From Filomicrobium sp. (GTDB lineage Bacteria > Pseudomonadota > Alphaproteobacteria > Rhizobiales > Hyphomicrobiaceae), in assembly GCA_017792465.1 (NCBI GenBank), contig CP051234.1, positions 4,372,501-4,436,500 on the forward strand: a stretch of 64,000 bases of DNA, given 5' to 3'. Positions 1-8,325 of the stretch are shown here, one piece after another (position 1 is the stretch's first letter; every line of letters begins with the position of its first letter). Below the pieces are notes generated by a model. The model did no database searches, was not told the DNA's origin, and saw only the letters and a list, made by a program, of their open reading frames with translations. The position numbers and the translations under genes are program-made.

Positions 1-2
1 AA

Positions 3-617
3 CCCAAGGCCGACCTTTCAGAAGTACTGAAGCGCAAGGCTGAGCGGGCCGAGACCATTGCGCAGCTCACCGACTCTTACCGGATTCCAAATTGGCATGC
101 GGTTGAACAGGATCTCCTACGCGAAGACGCGCCGACGCAAGGCGAGCCTGAGACGGGACAAGAAGAGGCTCAGACCGAGGTTGGGAAATCGCGCGCTCGA
201 CCGGATGTCGAGGACGTGCCTTTGAGGCCAAGCGAGCACGCGCAATTGCCGCGTGATTCGAGAGCGCCAAAGTCCGCACATGACGAAGTCCGTTCTGCCA
301 CCGAAACATCTGCGGAGCGTCGCTATTCTATGAAAGACGCCTGGGCGGTTGACCGGGCCGGTACGCGCACGGCAGGATGGGCAGCGCGGTTTCCGCCGAT
401 TGGGACGGGCTGCGCCGACGATCGGGCGGGTCGGACGATCGTACCGCCGGGTACCTATGTGGTCGCTCGTGGCGATACGCTGTGGTACATCTCCTGGCGA
501 CATTACAATCGCGGCGATCTTTACCGGAAGATCTACCGGGCTAACCGCCGTCGGCTCAAGAACTCGCGCTTGATCTATCCCTGCCAGAAAATCTGGTTGC
601 CGCACCTTTCACAATGA
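3..617 (+). CDS. LysM-domain protein, 3' end (5' truncated by window edge)
   Basis: The frame is open from the first bases of the window, so this is the C-terminal ~204 residues of a gene that begins upstream. The N-terminal visible part is charged and low complexity (many Glu, Arg, Pro), as in a linker. The last ~55 residues form a LysM-like fold: PGTYVVARGDTLWYIS, then a YRKIYRANRRRLKNS stretch and IYPCQKIWLP at the end. LysM domains bind peptidoglycan, so a periplasmic or envelope role is expected. An internal ATG at 330 could give a short product, but the open upstream frame argues against it. The catalytic or other partner domain, if any, lies outside the window. Confidence 0.7.
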   Translation, partial: PKADLSEVLKRKAERAETIAQLTDSYRIPNWHAVEQDLLREDAPTQGEPETGQEEAQTEVGKSRARPDVEDVPLRPSEHAQLPRDSRAPKSAHDEVRSATETSAERRYSMKDAWAVDRAGTRTAGWAARFPPIGTGCADDRAGRTIVPPGTYVVARGDTLWYISWRHYNRGDLYRKIYRANRRRLKNSRLIYPCQKIWLPHLSQ

Positions 618-785
618 TGTGCGATCGGTGGGTTTGTTGGTCGCGTCGACGGCTGGCGGGGTCGCAATTGGCGTTGCGGTTCGCCAGATTGAAAAGGCAT
701 TGACAATTCCTGTGGCGCTCTACGGCGCGACTTCATTACGAGAACGAATGCGGCTCTAGGGCGTTACTGCTCAAGGCGCTTGTCA

Positions 786-808
786 AAGAAGCGGCGGGCG
801 CTTCTTTT
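786..808 (+). terminator. Hairpin with T-run in the leader of the ABC exporter gene
   Basis: AAGAAGCG (786-793) pairs perfectly with CGCTTCTT (799-806) across a GCGGG loop and is followed by TT. It ends only 14 bases before the ATG at 823. A TTGACA at 700-705 lies upstream, so this is either the terminator of the LysM gene or an attenuator in the exporter leader. Confidence 0.45.
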
Positions 809-822
809 GCAGAAAGGGACTT

Positions 823-2766
823 ATGCTTAGACAAGGACGGGGATCGGGCAGACCCAGCATCGATGCGGCGTTGCTTGGCGCGCGCGAGGATCACTGGACC
901 GTCTTCAAGGGACTGTTGCCATTCGTCTGGCCGGAAGGGCGGCCGGATCTGCGGCGCAACGTGGTTGTCGCATTCGGCCTTCTTCTCCTAGCGAAGCTGG
1001 TGACGATTACCATCCCGATTGTTTTCAAGTGGGTGACCGATGCTTTGACGGCGGTCTCGGGCGAGACGTCTGCGTCCGGGCCGGCAACGCTTGCGGTCGT
1101 GGTGACGATGCTGGTGCTCGCCTATGGCGCCGGCCGCATGATGTCGGTCGTTCTCAATCAGATCCGCGACATCTATTTTACCAAGGTTGGGCAGAACGCC
1201 GTACGTAAGCTCAATACGCGCACGTTCGAACATCTGCATAAGCTGAGCCTGCGGTTTCACCTGGAGCGGCGGACGGGCGGGCTGTCGCGCGTTTTGGAGC
1301 GAAGTGCGCGGGCCATCGAACTCATCATCCGCATGGGCATTTTGAACGTCGTGCCGACGCTGATCGAACTCGTGCTGATCTGCGCGGTGCTGTTTTATTA
1401 TTTCGACGCGACGTTCGTCCTCATCGTGCTTGCGACGGTGACGGTCTACATGTGGTTCACGTTCAAAGCGTCCGAATGGCGTATCGGCATCCGCCGCGAG
1501 ATGAACGACAGCGACACGGATGCCAACACCAAGGCGATCGACAGTCTTCTCAATTTCGAGACGGTCAAATATTTCGGCAACGAAGCGCTTGAATCGCGAC
1601 GTTTCGATTCTGCGATGAAGCGCTATGAGGGTGCTGCGATCCGGACCTATTCGTCACTGGCTTATTTGAACTCCGGGCAGGCGATCATCTTCACGCTCGG
1701 CATGATCCTGATGATGTGGATGGTGGCGCGCGGGGTGGCAGCGGGAACGCATACCGTTGGCGATTTCGTCATGGTCAACACCATGATGATCCAGCTTTGG
1801 ATGCCGCTCAACTTCATGGGCATGGTCTATCGCGAGATCAAGCAGGGGCTTGTCGATATCGAGGTCATGTTCGCGCTCCTGCAGCAGAACCCGGAAGTTG
1901 AAGACAGTCCTGGAGCCAAGCCGCTCAAAGTCACAAACGGCGAGATCAAGTTCGAGAACGTCTGCTTTTCTTATGAAGAAGATCGTACGATCCTGAAGGA
2001 TGTTTCGTTCGATGTTCCGGCCGGCAAGATGGTGGCCATCGTTGGGCCGTCGGGAGCGGGCAAGTCGACGATTTCGCGTATCCTGTTCCGGTTCTACGAT
2101 ATCGATTCAGGCCGCGTGACGATCGACGATCAGGACATCCGTGATGTGACCCAGCTGTCGTTGAGGTCTGCGATTGGCGTGGTGCCGCAAGACACGGTGC
2201 TCTTCAACGATACCATCCGCTACAACATCAGCTACGGCCGTCCCGATGCGACCGAGGAGGAGGTGATTGCAGCGGCCAAGCTGGCACAAATCGACTCGTT
2301 CATTCGGTCAATGCCGCAGGGCTACGACACCATGGTCGGTGAGCGCGGGCTGAAGCTTTCAGGTGGCGAAAAGCAGCGTGTTGCGATTGCGCGGACCATC
2401 CTGAAAGGTCCGCCCATTCTGGTTCTTGATGAAGCGACCAGTGCGCTCGACAGCCATACCGAAAAAGAGATCCAGGATGCGCTCGACAAGGTTGCCGAGA
2501 ACCGCACGACGCTGGTTATCGCGCACCGTTTGTCGACGATCGTGCATGCCGACAAGATCCTGGTGCTTGAAGCCGGTCAGGTTGTCGAGCAAGGCACGCA
2601 TGCCGAACTCATAGCCAAGAAAGGGCTTTACGAAAGCTTGTGGAGCCGGCAGCGTCAGGCTGAGAAAGCGCGCGAAGAACTTGCGCATGCACTCGAAGAA
2701 GCTGAGCGGACCGGTGCGTTGCCGCTTGGATGGAAGGGGCCGGTTGACGGCGTGCCCGGCGAGTAG
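823..2766 (+). CDS. Atm1/HMT-type ABC transporter, fused permease and ATPase
   Basis: A 647-residue half-transporter with an N-terminal six-helix membrane domain (about residues 45-330) and a C-terminal ATPase. Walker A GPSGAGKST is at 408-416, the signature LSGGEKQR at 512-519, Walker B ILVLDEATSALD near 532-543, and the switch histidine in IAHRLST near 568. The FKWVTDAL and ILFRFYD segments and overall length match the Atm1/ABCB7/HMT family, whose members export glutathione-linked sulfur or metal species across the inner membrane; they act as homodimers. An AAAGGGA ribosome site is 4 bases before ATG. Substrate cannot be told from sequence. It converges on the antiporter gene with a shared strong hairpin between them. 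Confidence 0.88.
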   Translation: MLRQGRGSGRPSIDAALLGAREDHWTVFKGLLPFVWPEGRPDLRRNVVVAFGLLLLAKLVTITIPIVFKWVTDALTAVSGETSASGPATLAVVVTMLVLAYGAGRMMSVVLNQIRDIYFTKVGQNAVRKLNTRTFEHLHKLSLRFHLERRTGGLSRVLERSARAIELIIRMGILNVVPTLIELVLICAVLFYYFDATFVLIVLATVTVYMWFTFKASEWRIGIRREMNDSDTDANTKAIDSLLNFETVKYFGNEALESRRFDSAMKRYEGAAIRTYSSLAYLNSGQAIIFTLGMILMMWMVARGVAAGTHTVGDFVMVNTMMIQLWMPLNFMGMVYREIKQGLVDIEVMFALLQQNPEVEDSPGAKPLKVTNGEIKFENVCFSYEEDRTILKDVSFDVPAGKMVAIVGPSGAGKSTISRILFRFYDIDSGRVTIDDQDIRDVTQLSLRSAIGVVPQDTVLFNDTIRYNISYGRPDATEEEVIAAAKLAQIDSFIRSMPQGYDTMVGERGLKLSGGEKQRVAIARTILKGPPILVLDEATSALDSHTEKEIQDALDKVAENRTTLVIAHRLSTIVHADKILVLEAGQVVEQGTHAELIAKKGLYESLWSRQRQAEKAREELAHALEEAERTGALPLGWKGPVDGVPGE

Positions 2767-2795
2767 CTAGCTACTTGCGTGCGGGTCGGACATGT

Positions 2796-2825
2796 GGGGG
2801 CGGGCCGCCGTCGAGGCCCGCCCCC
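2796..2825. terminator. Bidirectional intrinsic terminator
   Basis: GGGGGCGGGCC (2796-2806) and GGCCCGCCCCC (2815-2825) form a perfect 11-bp stem with an 8-base loop, lying in the 68-bp gap between two convergent genes. The T-rich flank is weak (GCCTCTTTG). Confidence 0.65.
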
Positions 2826-2834
2826 GCCTCTTTG

Positions 2835-3836
2835 CTATTGGGGAAACAGCGAATAGAGATAGGCGGCGTAAGCCGTCAGCATTGCGATGCCTTCGAAGCG
2901 CGTGATGCGTCCGCCGTTCGAGGCGACCGCGACAAGCGCTATGGCTGACGCCAGCATGATGAAGTTGTCATAATGGATGATGCTCGGCGGGATGGGGGTT
3001 GGCGCAAGGATACCGACGACGCCACCGATGCCGAGAATGTTATAGACGCACGAGCCCAAGACGTTGCCGACGGCGACGTCCGAATGGCCTCGATACGCGG
3101 CGACAAGAGACGTCACAAGTTCCGGCAGCGATGTCCCGATTGCGATGATGGTGAGACCGATCACGGTTTCGCTGACGCCCAGCTGCTGAGCGAGTACAAC
3201 AGCGGAATCGACCAGCAGGCGTCCGCCGAAGATGATGGTGGCGAGGCCAGCGAGCGCCATCAGGAACGGCAAGACCCGTCCCAGGCGTGCGCTCCATTTC
3301 AAGCGCCGAGCGCCCCAATGGTCGCCGTTGCGCAAGAGTTCCTCATAGGCTTCGGACATCTCAAAGGCGGCGCTGTGTCCGGCGGCCGGTTCAAGGCGTT
3401 CTTCGCGCGCGGCGTAATAGAGGTAAGCTGCAAGGCAGGCCACGAATAGCGCGCCGACCGGGCGCGACAGAGGGGCGACGAGGGCCAGAAGTGTAAACAC
3501 AAGGCTGGCCGCGATCACGACGCCGCCATCGCGTTTTAAGGCGCGGGAATGGACCGTCAGAGGCGCGATTGTCGCCGAAACGCCGACGATCAACAGGATG
3601 TTGGAGATGTTCGAGCCGACGAAGTTGCCGATTGCGATACCGGGGGAGCCCGCCATAGATGCCTGAACGCTGATGACGAGTTCGGGCATGGAGGTGCCGA
3701 AGCCAACGAGCACGATGCCGATGATCAAAGGTGACATGCCGAGGCGCTCGGCGACGGCAACCGAGCCGCGCACCAATAGCTCTCCCCCTGCAATCAGTAA
3801 TAAAAATCCAACAGCGAGAAGTAGGACATCAAGCAT
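2835..3836 (-). CDS. Calcium/sodium antiporter, CaCA family (YrbG-like)
   Basis: This 333-residue, very hydrophobic protein contains the two inverted alpha-repeats of the CaCA superfamily. The first has GFGTSMPEL and GNFVGSNISN; the second has AIGTSLPEL and GNVLGSCVYN. These repeats line the cation-binding centre, with the Glu of each SMPEL/SLPEL motif as a ligand. The halves are joined by a hydrophilic loop rich in Glu and Arg around residues 145-185. The length is normal for the family (about 320-370). It is an inner-membrane exchanger, probably extruding Ca2+ for Na+ or H+. It is transcribed toward the ABC exporter and stands alone. The start is the only ATG before the first membrane segment. 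Confidence 0.88.
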   Translation of the reverse strand: MLDVLLLAVGFLLLIAGGELLVRGSVAVAERLGMSPLIIGIVLVGFGTSMPELVISVQASMAGSPGIAIGNFVGSNISNILLIVGVSATIAPLTVHSRALKRDGGVVIAASLVFTLLALVAPLSRPVGALFVACLAAYLYYAAREERLEPAAGHSAAFEMSEAYEELLRNGDHWGARRLKWSARLGRVLPFLMALAGLATIIFGGRLLVDSAVVLAQQLGVSETVIGLTIIAIGTSLPELVTSLVAAYRGHSDVAVGNVLGSCVYNILGIGGVVGILAPTPIPPSIIHYDNFIMLASAIALVAVASNGGRITRFEGIAMLTAYAAYLYSLFPQ

Positions 3837-3894
3837 TCAGGCTCCAGGGTGCTGTTGGCAGGGGTGGCTCAGGTTTTCTCGGCGGCGAAGTTGG

Positions 3895-4812
3895 TCAGTC
3901 GACGAACTCACTGCGCTTGTAGCCTTGTAAATAGAGTGCTGTCTCAAGATTGCCATGCCTGATTGAAGCACGGGCAGCCTCTGCGACAATTGGTTTGGCG
4001 CGGTAGGCGACGCCAAGACCGGCCGCCTCGATCATGGCTAGATCGTTGGCGCCGTCGCCGATTGCAAGGGTCGCCGATAGTGGGATCCCGGCTTCGGAGG
4101 CGTAGGATTTGAGGGCGGCGAGCTTGGCTTCCTTGCCGAGAATGGGTGGTTCGACGGTGCCTGTCAGATGATCTTCGGCTGTGCCAAGCGTGTTGGCCTG
4201 GTTGAAATCGAAGCCGACGATTTCGGCAATGCGGCTGGTGAAGGCCGTGAAGCCCCCTGACACGAGCGCGGCCTTGGCGCCGTTTTCTTTCATGGTTTGG
4301 ACGAGTGTTACCGCGCCGGGCATGATGGACAGGCGGGTTGCGATAATCTCTTCGAAAATGCTGGTTGGTAGACCTTCGAGGAGGGCGACGCGTGAGCCGA
4401 GGGCCTGTTCGAAATCGAGTTCGCCGCGCATTGCGCGCTCGGTAATTTCCGAGACCTCTTTGCGGACGCCGGCATATTCGGCAATCTCATCGATGCATTC
4501 CTGCTCGATGATTGTGGAATCCATGTCGGCGATGAGCAGGCGCTTGCGGCGCGTTTCGGGATCGCCAGGCAGGATGTTGAGATCGACAGGTTGTCCCAGC
4601 AGGACGGTTGTCGCCTGCTGAATGAGATGGCGCCCGCCGTCAGCCTGATTGACGAAGCGGAGTTCCCAGGCTTCGCCAGCCGATAACCAACGCCGGTCGA
4701 TGACAGCGTCTTTAGCCAGAAAGCGGGTAATGGTATCGGTCAAGGTATCGTTCAGGCACGGGACGTGCCCGGGTGCAGTGATGACCAGCACCTGAGATTT
4801 CGAAGTGGGCAT
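3895..4812 (-). CDS. serB: Phosphoserine phosphatase
   Basis: A 305-residue HAD-family phosphatase that hydrolyses 3-phosphoserine to serine in the cytoplasm, the last step of serine synthesis. Motif I DMDST is at 96-100 (nucleophile Asp96, acid/base Asp98). Motif II is ALVSGGF, and the C-terminal motif is AIGDGANDLAMI, which binds Mg2+. The N-terminal ~90 residues match the ACT-like extension of long SerB proteins. In a serine-cycle methylotroph serine supply matters, but nothing here shows special regulation. It is divergent from miaA with only a short gap, so the two promoters must overlap or lie inside coding sequence. Confidence 0.93.
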   Translation of the reverse strand: MPTSKSQVLVITAPGHVPCLNDTLTDTITRFLAKDAVIDRRWLSAGEAWELRFVNQADGGRHLIQQATTVLLGQPVDLNILPGDPETRRKRLLIADMDSTIIEQECIDEIAEYAGVRKEVSEITERAMRGELDFEQALGSRVALLEGLPTSIFEEIIATRLSIMPGAVTLVQTMKENGAKAALVSGGFTAFTSRIAEIVGFDFNQANTLGTAEDHLTGTVEPPILGKEAKLAALKSYASEAGIPLSATLAIGDGANDLAMIEAAGLGVAYRAKPIVAEAARASIRHGNLETALYLQGYKRSEFVD

Positions 4813-4832
4813 CGGCTAATCAGGTCCGCAAT

Positions 4833-5759
4833 TTGGGTTCGCGTGCGCCAAGCCGCTGCCGCAAAAAGACAAGTTGGAAAGCGCTCTTGGAAGAACGGCG
4901 TGCCATTCTTATTGCAGGACCGACGGCGAGCGGCAAGTCAGCCTTTGCGATGCAACTGGCGCGCGAGCGCGATGGTGTCATCGTTAATGCCGACTCGATG
5001 CAGGTTTACGATCAATTGCGGGTTCTGACAGCCCGTCCTTCCGTCGAGGACGAAGATGAGCTTCCGCATCGGCTTTATGGTCACGTCGATATCGGCCACA
5101 GCTATTCGGTTGCGCAGTGGCTTGGAGACGTCGAAGCCGAGCTGCAGCGCATCGCGGGCGAAGGGAAGCAGGCCATCATCGTTGGGGGGACGGGGCTTTA
5201 TTTCAACGCTCTGACGATGGGCTTGTCGCCGATCCCGGAAGTCGAGGCTGAGATCAGAGAGTATTGGCGTCGCGAAGGGGCTCGCCGTGCTCCTCAGGAC
5301 CTCTTTGAAGACCTTCGAAAGCTTGATCCATTGACGGCCTCCGGGCTTCGCGAAACCGATCCGCAGCGGATTGTCCGGGCGTTGGAGGTTTTTCAATCGA
5401 CGGGGCGGCCGTTGGCGGATTGGCAACGCGAGAAAGGCGTGCCGCTATTGGCGGAGGGGAGCTGGGACGGGTTCGTGGTCGCGCCGGATCGGCATGAGAT
5501 CTACGCGCGGGCCGACAAGCGGTTCGACCAGATGATCGCTGAGGGCGCGCTAGAAGAAGTTCGGCTTGTACGGGAGATGGGGCTTGATCCAGGTCTGCCG
5601 GGCATGCGGGCGCTGGGCGTGAAAGCGCTGATCGATTATCTCGACGATGCTCTGTCGCTTGACGAAGCGGTTGAAGCGTCAAAAACCCAGACCCGACAGT
5701 ACGTCAAAAGGCAGCTTACCTGGCTTCGGCGATATATGATTTCGTGGAAGCATGTATAG
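4833..5759 (+). CDS. miaA: tRNA dimethylallyltransferase
   Basis: MiaA transfers a dimethylallyl group to N6 of adenosine 37 in tRNAs that read UNN codons. The P-loop GPTASGKS lies at 29-36, followed by VNADSMQVYDQLR, the GGTGLYFNAL active-site segment and FDQMIAEGALEEVR. The length (308) is normal. No ATG is available at the N-terminus. TTG at 4833 gives the longest form, but TTG at 4887 (reading LEERRAIL) has a GGAAAG ribosome site 5 bases before it, leaves more room for a divergent promoter and matches the usual MiaA start better. The true start is therefore uncertain. Confidence 0.9.
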   Translation: MGSRAPSRCRKKTSWKALLEERRAILIAGPTASGKSAFAMQLARERDGVIVNADSMQVYDQLRVLTARPSVEDEDELPHRLYGHVDIGHSYSVAQWLGDVEAELQRIAGEGKQAIIVGGTGLYFNALTMGLSPIPEVEAEIREYWRREGARRAPQDLFEDLRKLDPLTASGLRETDPQRIVRALEVFQSTGRPLADWQREKGVPLLAEGSWDGFVVAPDRHEIYARADKRFDQMIAEGALEEVRLVREMGLDPGLPGMRALGVKALIDYLDDALSLDEAVEASKTQTRQYVKRQLTWLRRYMISWKHV

Positions 5760-5783
5760 ACGAAATTAAATTATGTTTTTATG

Positions 5784-5893
5784 GCCTGTCATTTAATTAT
5801 CGTTGACAGGCACGCCGAATGAGGCGCATCAAGCCCTGCTTTGAAAGATGCCCTGGCTGCCCATGGGAGCACGGGACAGTCGTGCTGACTGTC
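5784..5893 (+). promoter_or_regulatory. Leader of ilvI with two inverted repeats
   Basis: GCCTGTCA (5784-5791) is the exact reverse complement of TGACAGGC (5804-5811), 12 bases apart; the right arm overlaps a TTGACA hexamer (5803-5808). Further down GACAGTC (5875-5881) pairs with GACTGTC (5887-5893) over a 5-base loop. No T-run follows. This could be the miaA terminator, an operator or an attenuator. Confidence 0.4.
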
Positions 5894-5949
5894 ATGGTTG
5901 CCGATCCATGCGAAACGCGTATCAGGGAAAACGAGAAGAGGTTCTTGAG

Positions 5950-7716
5950 ATGGCACGTACGATGACCGGAGCGGAAATGGTGCTGAAGGCGCTGGCGGAT
6001 CAAGGCGTCGAGCATGTCTTCGGCTATCCGGGCGGAGCCGTCCTGCCGATCTACGATGAGATGTTTCAGCAGGACCAGGTTCAGCACATCCTCGTTCGTC
6101 AGGAAGGTGGCGCAGTTCATGCGGCCGAAGGCTATGCGCGCTCGACGGGCAAGGTTGGCGTTGTTCTGGTGACCTCGGGTCCGGGGGCGACCAACGCTGT
6201 CACCGGTCTGACCGACGCGCTGATGGATTCCATTCCGCTCGTCTGCATCACCGGACAGGTTCCTACCCACCTCATCGGCAATGATGCCTTCCAGGAGTGC
6301 GATACGGTTGGTATCACGCGGCCGTGCACCAAGCACAACTGGCTGATCAAGGACGTCAACGACATCGGGCGTGTCATGCACGAGGCTTTCTACGTTGCCC
6401 GTTCTGGCCGCCCTGGACCGGTTGTCGTCGACATCCCGAAAGACGTGCAGTTTGCGACCGGTAATTACGTCGGGCCGGCGAACATCCAACACAAGACTTA
6501 CCGTCCCAAGCTGAAGCCTGACCAGCCGGCGATACGCGAGGCCGTCGAAATGATTGCCGGCGCCAAGAAGCCGATTTTCTATACCGGCGGTGGGGTCATC
6601 AACGCTGGGCCGAAGGCGTCCAAGCTGTTGCGCGAACTGGCGCGGCTGACGGGCTATCCGGTGACGTCGACGCTGATGGGGCTCGGTGCGTTCCCGGCGT
6701 CCGATAAGCAGTGGCTTGGCATGCTCGGCATGCACGGGACGTACGAAGCGAACTTGGCGATGCACGACTGTGACGTGATGGTCTGCATCGGTGCGCGTTT
6801 TGATGACCGCATCACCGGTCGTCTCGATGCGTTCTCGCCGGGTTCGAAAAAGATCCACATCGATATCGACCCGTCATCGATCAACAAGAACGTTCGGGTC
6901 GACCTGCCGATCGTTGGTGACGTCGCCTACGTTCTGGAAGATCTCTTGCGTGTCTGGAAATCGAAGGCGCCGCAGATCGACAAGCCTGCGCTCAAATCCT
7001 GGTGGAAGGAGATCGACGGCTGGCGGGCGAAGAAGTCGCTTTCGTATAAGAACTCCGACAGCGTGATCATGCCGCAATACGCGGTTGAGCGGCTCTACGA
7101 GCTGACCAAGGATCGCGATCCTTACATCACGACCGAGGTCGGTCAGCACCAGATGTGGGCGGCGCAGTTCTTCCATTTCGACGATCCCAACCGTTGGATG
7201 ACTTCGGGTGGTCTCGGGACGATGGGCTATGGTCTGCCGGCCGCGATCGGAGCGCAATTGGCGCATCCTGATTCACTTGTCGTCGACATCGCCGGGGATG
7301 CGTCGATCCTGATGAACATCCAGGAGGCTTCGACAGCGGTTCAGTACCGGTTGCCGGTGAAGGTTTTTATTCTGAACAACCAGTACATGGGCATGGTGCG
7401 CCAGTGGCAGCAGCTGTTGCACGGTAACCGTCTGTCCGAAAGCTACACCGAGGCGCTTCCTGACTTCGTGAAGCTCGCCGAGGCTTATGGCTGGAAGGGG
7501 ATGTACTGCGATAATCCGGCCGACCTCGACGATGCGATCAAGGAAATGATCGATACGCCGGAGCCGGTGATCTTCGATTGCCGCGTCGCGAACCTGGCCA
7601 ACTGTTTCCCGATGATCCCATCCGGCAAGGCGCATAACGAGATGCTGCTTGGAGCCGATATCTCCGACGAAGACGTCGGTAAGGCCATCGGCAAAGAAGG
7701 CAAGGTGCTCGTTTGA
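5950..7716 (+). CDS. ilvI: Acetolactate synthase large (catalytic) subunit
   Basis: A 588-residue thiamine-diphosphate enzyme that condenses two pyruvates to acetolactate, or pyruvate with 2-oxobutyrate, in branched-chain amino acid synthesis. The FGYPGGAVLPIYD start, catalytic Glu52 in RQEGGAVHAAEGYAR, the FDDRITG segment of the FAD-binding region, and the ThDP/Mg motif GDASILMN (from Gly449) are all present. The ATG at 5950 is preceded by GAAGAGG at 8 bases. The frame is open further upstream to 5848, but the conserved family start is MARTMTGAEM. The regulatory partner ilvH is not adjacent; it is 2.4 kb downstream after three unrelated genes. Confidence 0.95.
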   Translation: MARTMTGAEMVLKALADQGVEHVFGYPGGAVLPIYDEMFQQDQVQHILVRQEGGAVHAAEGYARSTGKVGVVLVTSGPGATNAVTGLTDALMDSIPLVCITGQVPTHLIGNDAFQECDTVGITRPCTKHNWLIKDVNDIGRVMHEAFYVARSGRPGPVVVDIPKDVQFATGNYVGPANIQHKTYRPKLKPDQPAIREAVEMIAGAKKPIFYTGGGVINAGPKASKLLRELARLTGYPVTSTLMGLGAFPASDKQWLGMLGMHGTYEANLAMHDCDVMVCIGARFDDRITGRLDAFSPGSKKIHIDIDPSSINKNVRVDLPIVGDVAYVLEDLLRVWKSKAPQIDKPALKSWWKEIDGWRAKKSLSYKNSDSVIMPQYAVERLYELTKDRDPYITTEVGQHQMWAAQFFHFDDPNRWMTSGGLGTMGYGLPAAIGAQLAHPDSLVVDIAGDASILMNIQEASTAVQYRLPVKVFILNNQYMGMVRQWQQLLHGNRLSESYTEALPDFVKLAEAYGWKGMYCDNPADLDDAIKEMIDTPEPVIFDCRVANLANCFPMIPSGKAHNEMLLGADISDEDVGKAIGKEGKVLV

Positions 7717-7730
7717 TGAAGGGCTTTCAT

Positions 7731-8102
7731 ATGAAACGCTTCGTGCGAGGGGTGGCGGCGGTCGTGCTGCTGGCGGCGAGTGCCATGGCAGCGTCGGTGG
7801 CGATGGCGGAAGATGCTGTCCTGGCCAAGCTGTGGTCGGATTTGTCGGCGCAAGATCAGGCTGTGCTTGAAGTCGCTGCTGCCAAGGCCAACAACTGGAT
7901 CACGACCACGAAAGGCAGTGCGAACGACAAGCTGTGGTCGGAACTGGAAACGCGCGGTTACCTGCAGCACATGTCATTGGCCGAGCATTACGGAGAGAAT
8001 GCCGCGCCGGCGATGGAAGCTGCCGGGTTCAAGGCCTTTTCGGTGACCTGGAAGGGCGCCAAGGAATTGCCCGACATCCTCAAGGACATGGGCAAGCACT
8101 AG
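7731..8102 (+). CDS. Small exported protein of unknown function
   Basis: A 123-residue protein with a clear signal peptide: MKRFVRG, a hydrophobic Val/Leu/Ala core, then AMA before EDAVLAKL. The mature part (about 95 residues) is predicted helical and has no motif I recognise. ATG 7731 is preceded by GAAGGG at 7 bases; an alternative ATG at 7716 overlaps the ilvI stop. It is almost certainly cotranscribed with ilvI. It has no evident link to amino acid synthesis, so its position may be incidental. Confidence 0.65.
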   Translation: MKRFVRGVAAVVLLAASAMAASVAMAEDAVLAKLWSDLSAQDQAVLEVAAAKANNWITTTKGSANDKLWSELETRGYLQHMSLAEHYGENAAPAMEAAGFKAFSVTWKGAKELPDILKDMGKH

Positions 8103-8325
8103 CTCCTTTCCAATCGGGCTTGCTTTCGGGCTGGCCCGGTTTCATCTCGGCGGGTTGGGTTTCACCCGGTTCGAAATCCAGCCTGCGGGCACTCGAACGA
8201 TCGACGCGCGCAGTGCAATCGTCGCGACTGATTTTTGAACGCTTGCTTTGGTGACTGGCGGGCCTCCCGCAAACCGCAGCCGGGCTGCTGGTCAATTCGA
8301 AACGAAACTCCTTTCTGGTTGCTTC

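Noticed and set aside
5797-6858. 353-aa open frame on the minus strand
   Set aside because: Antisense to ilvI; no ribosome site or domain.
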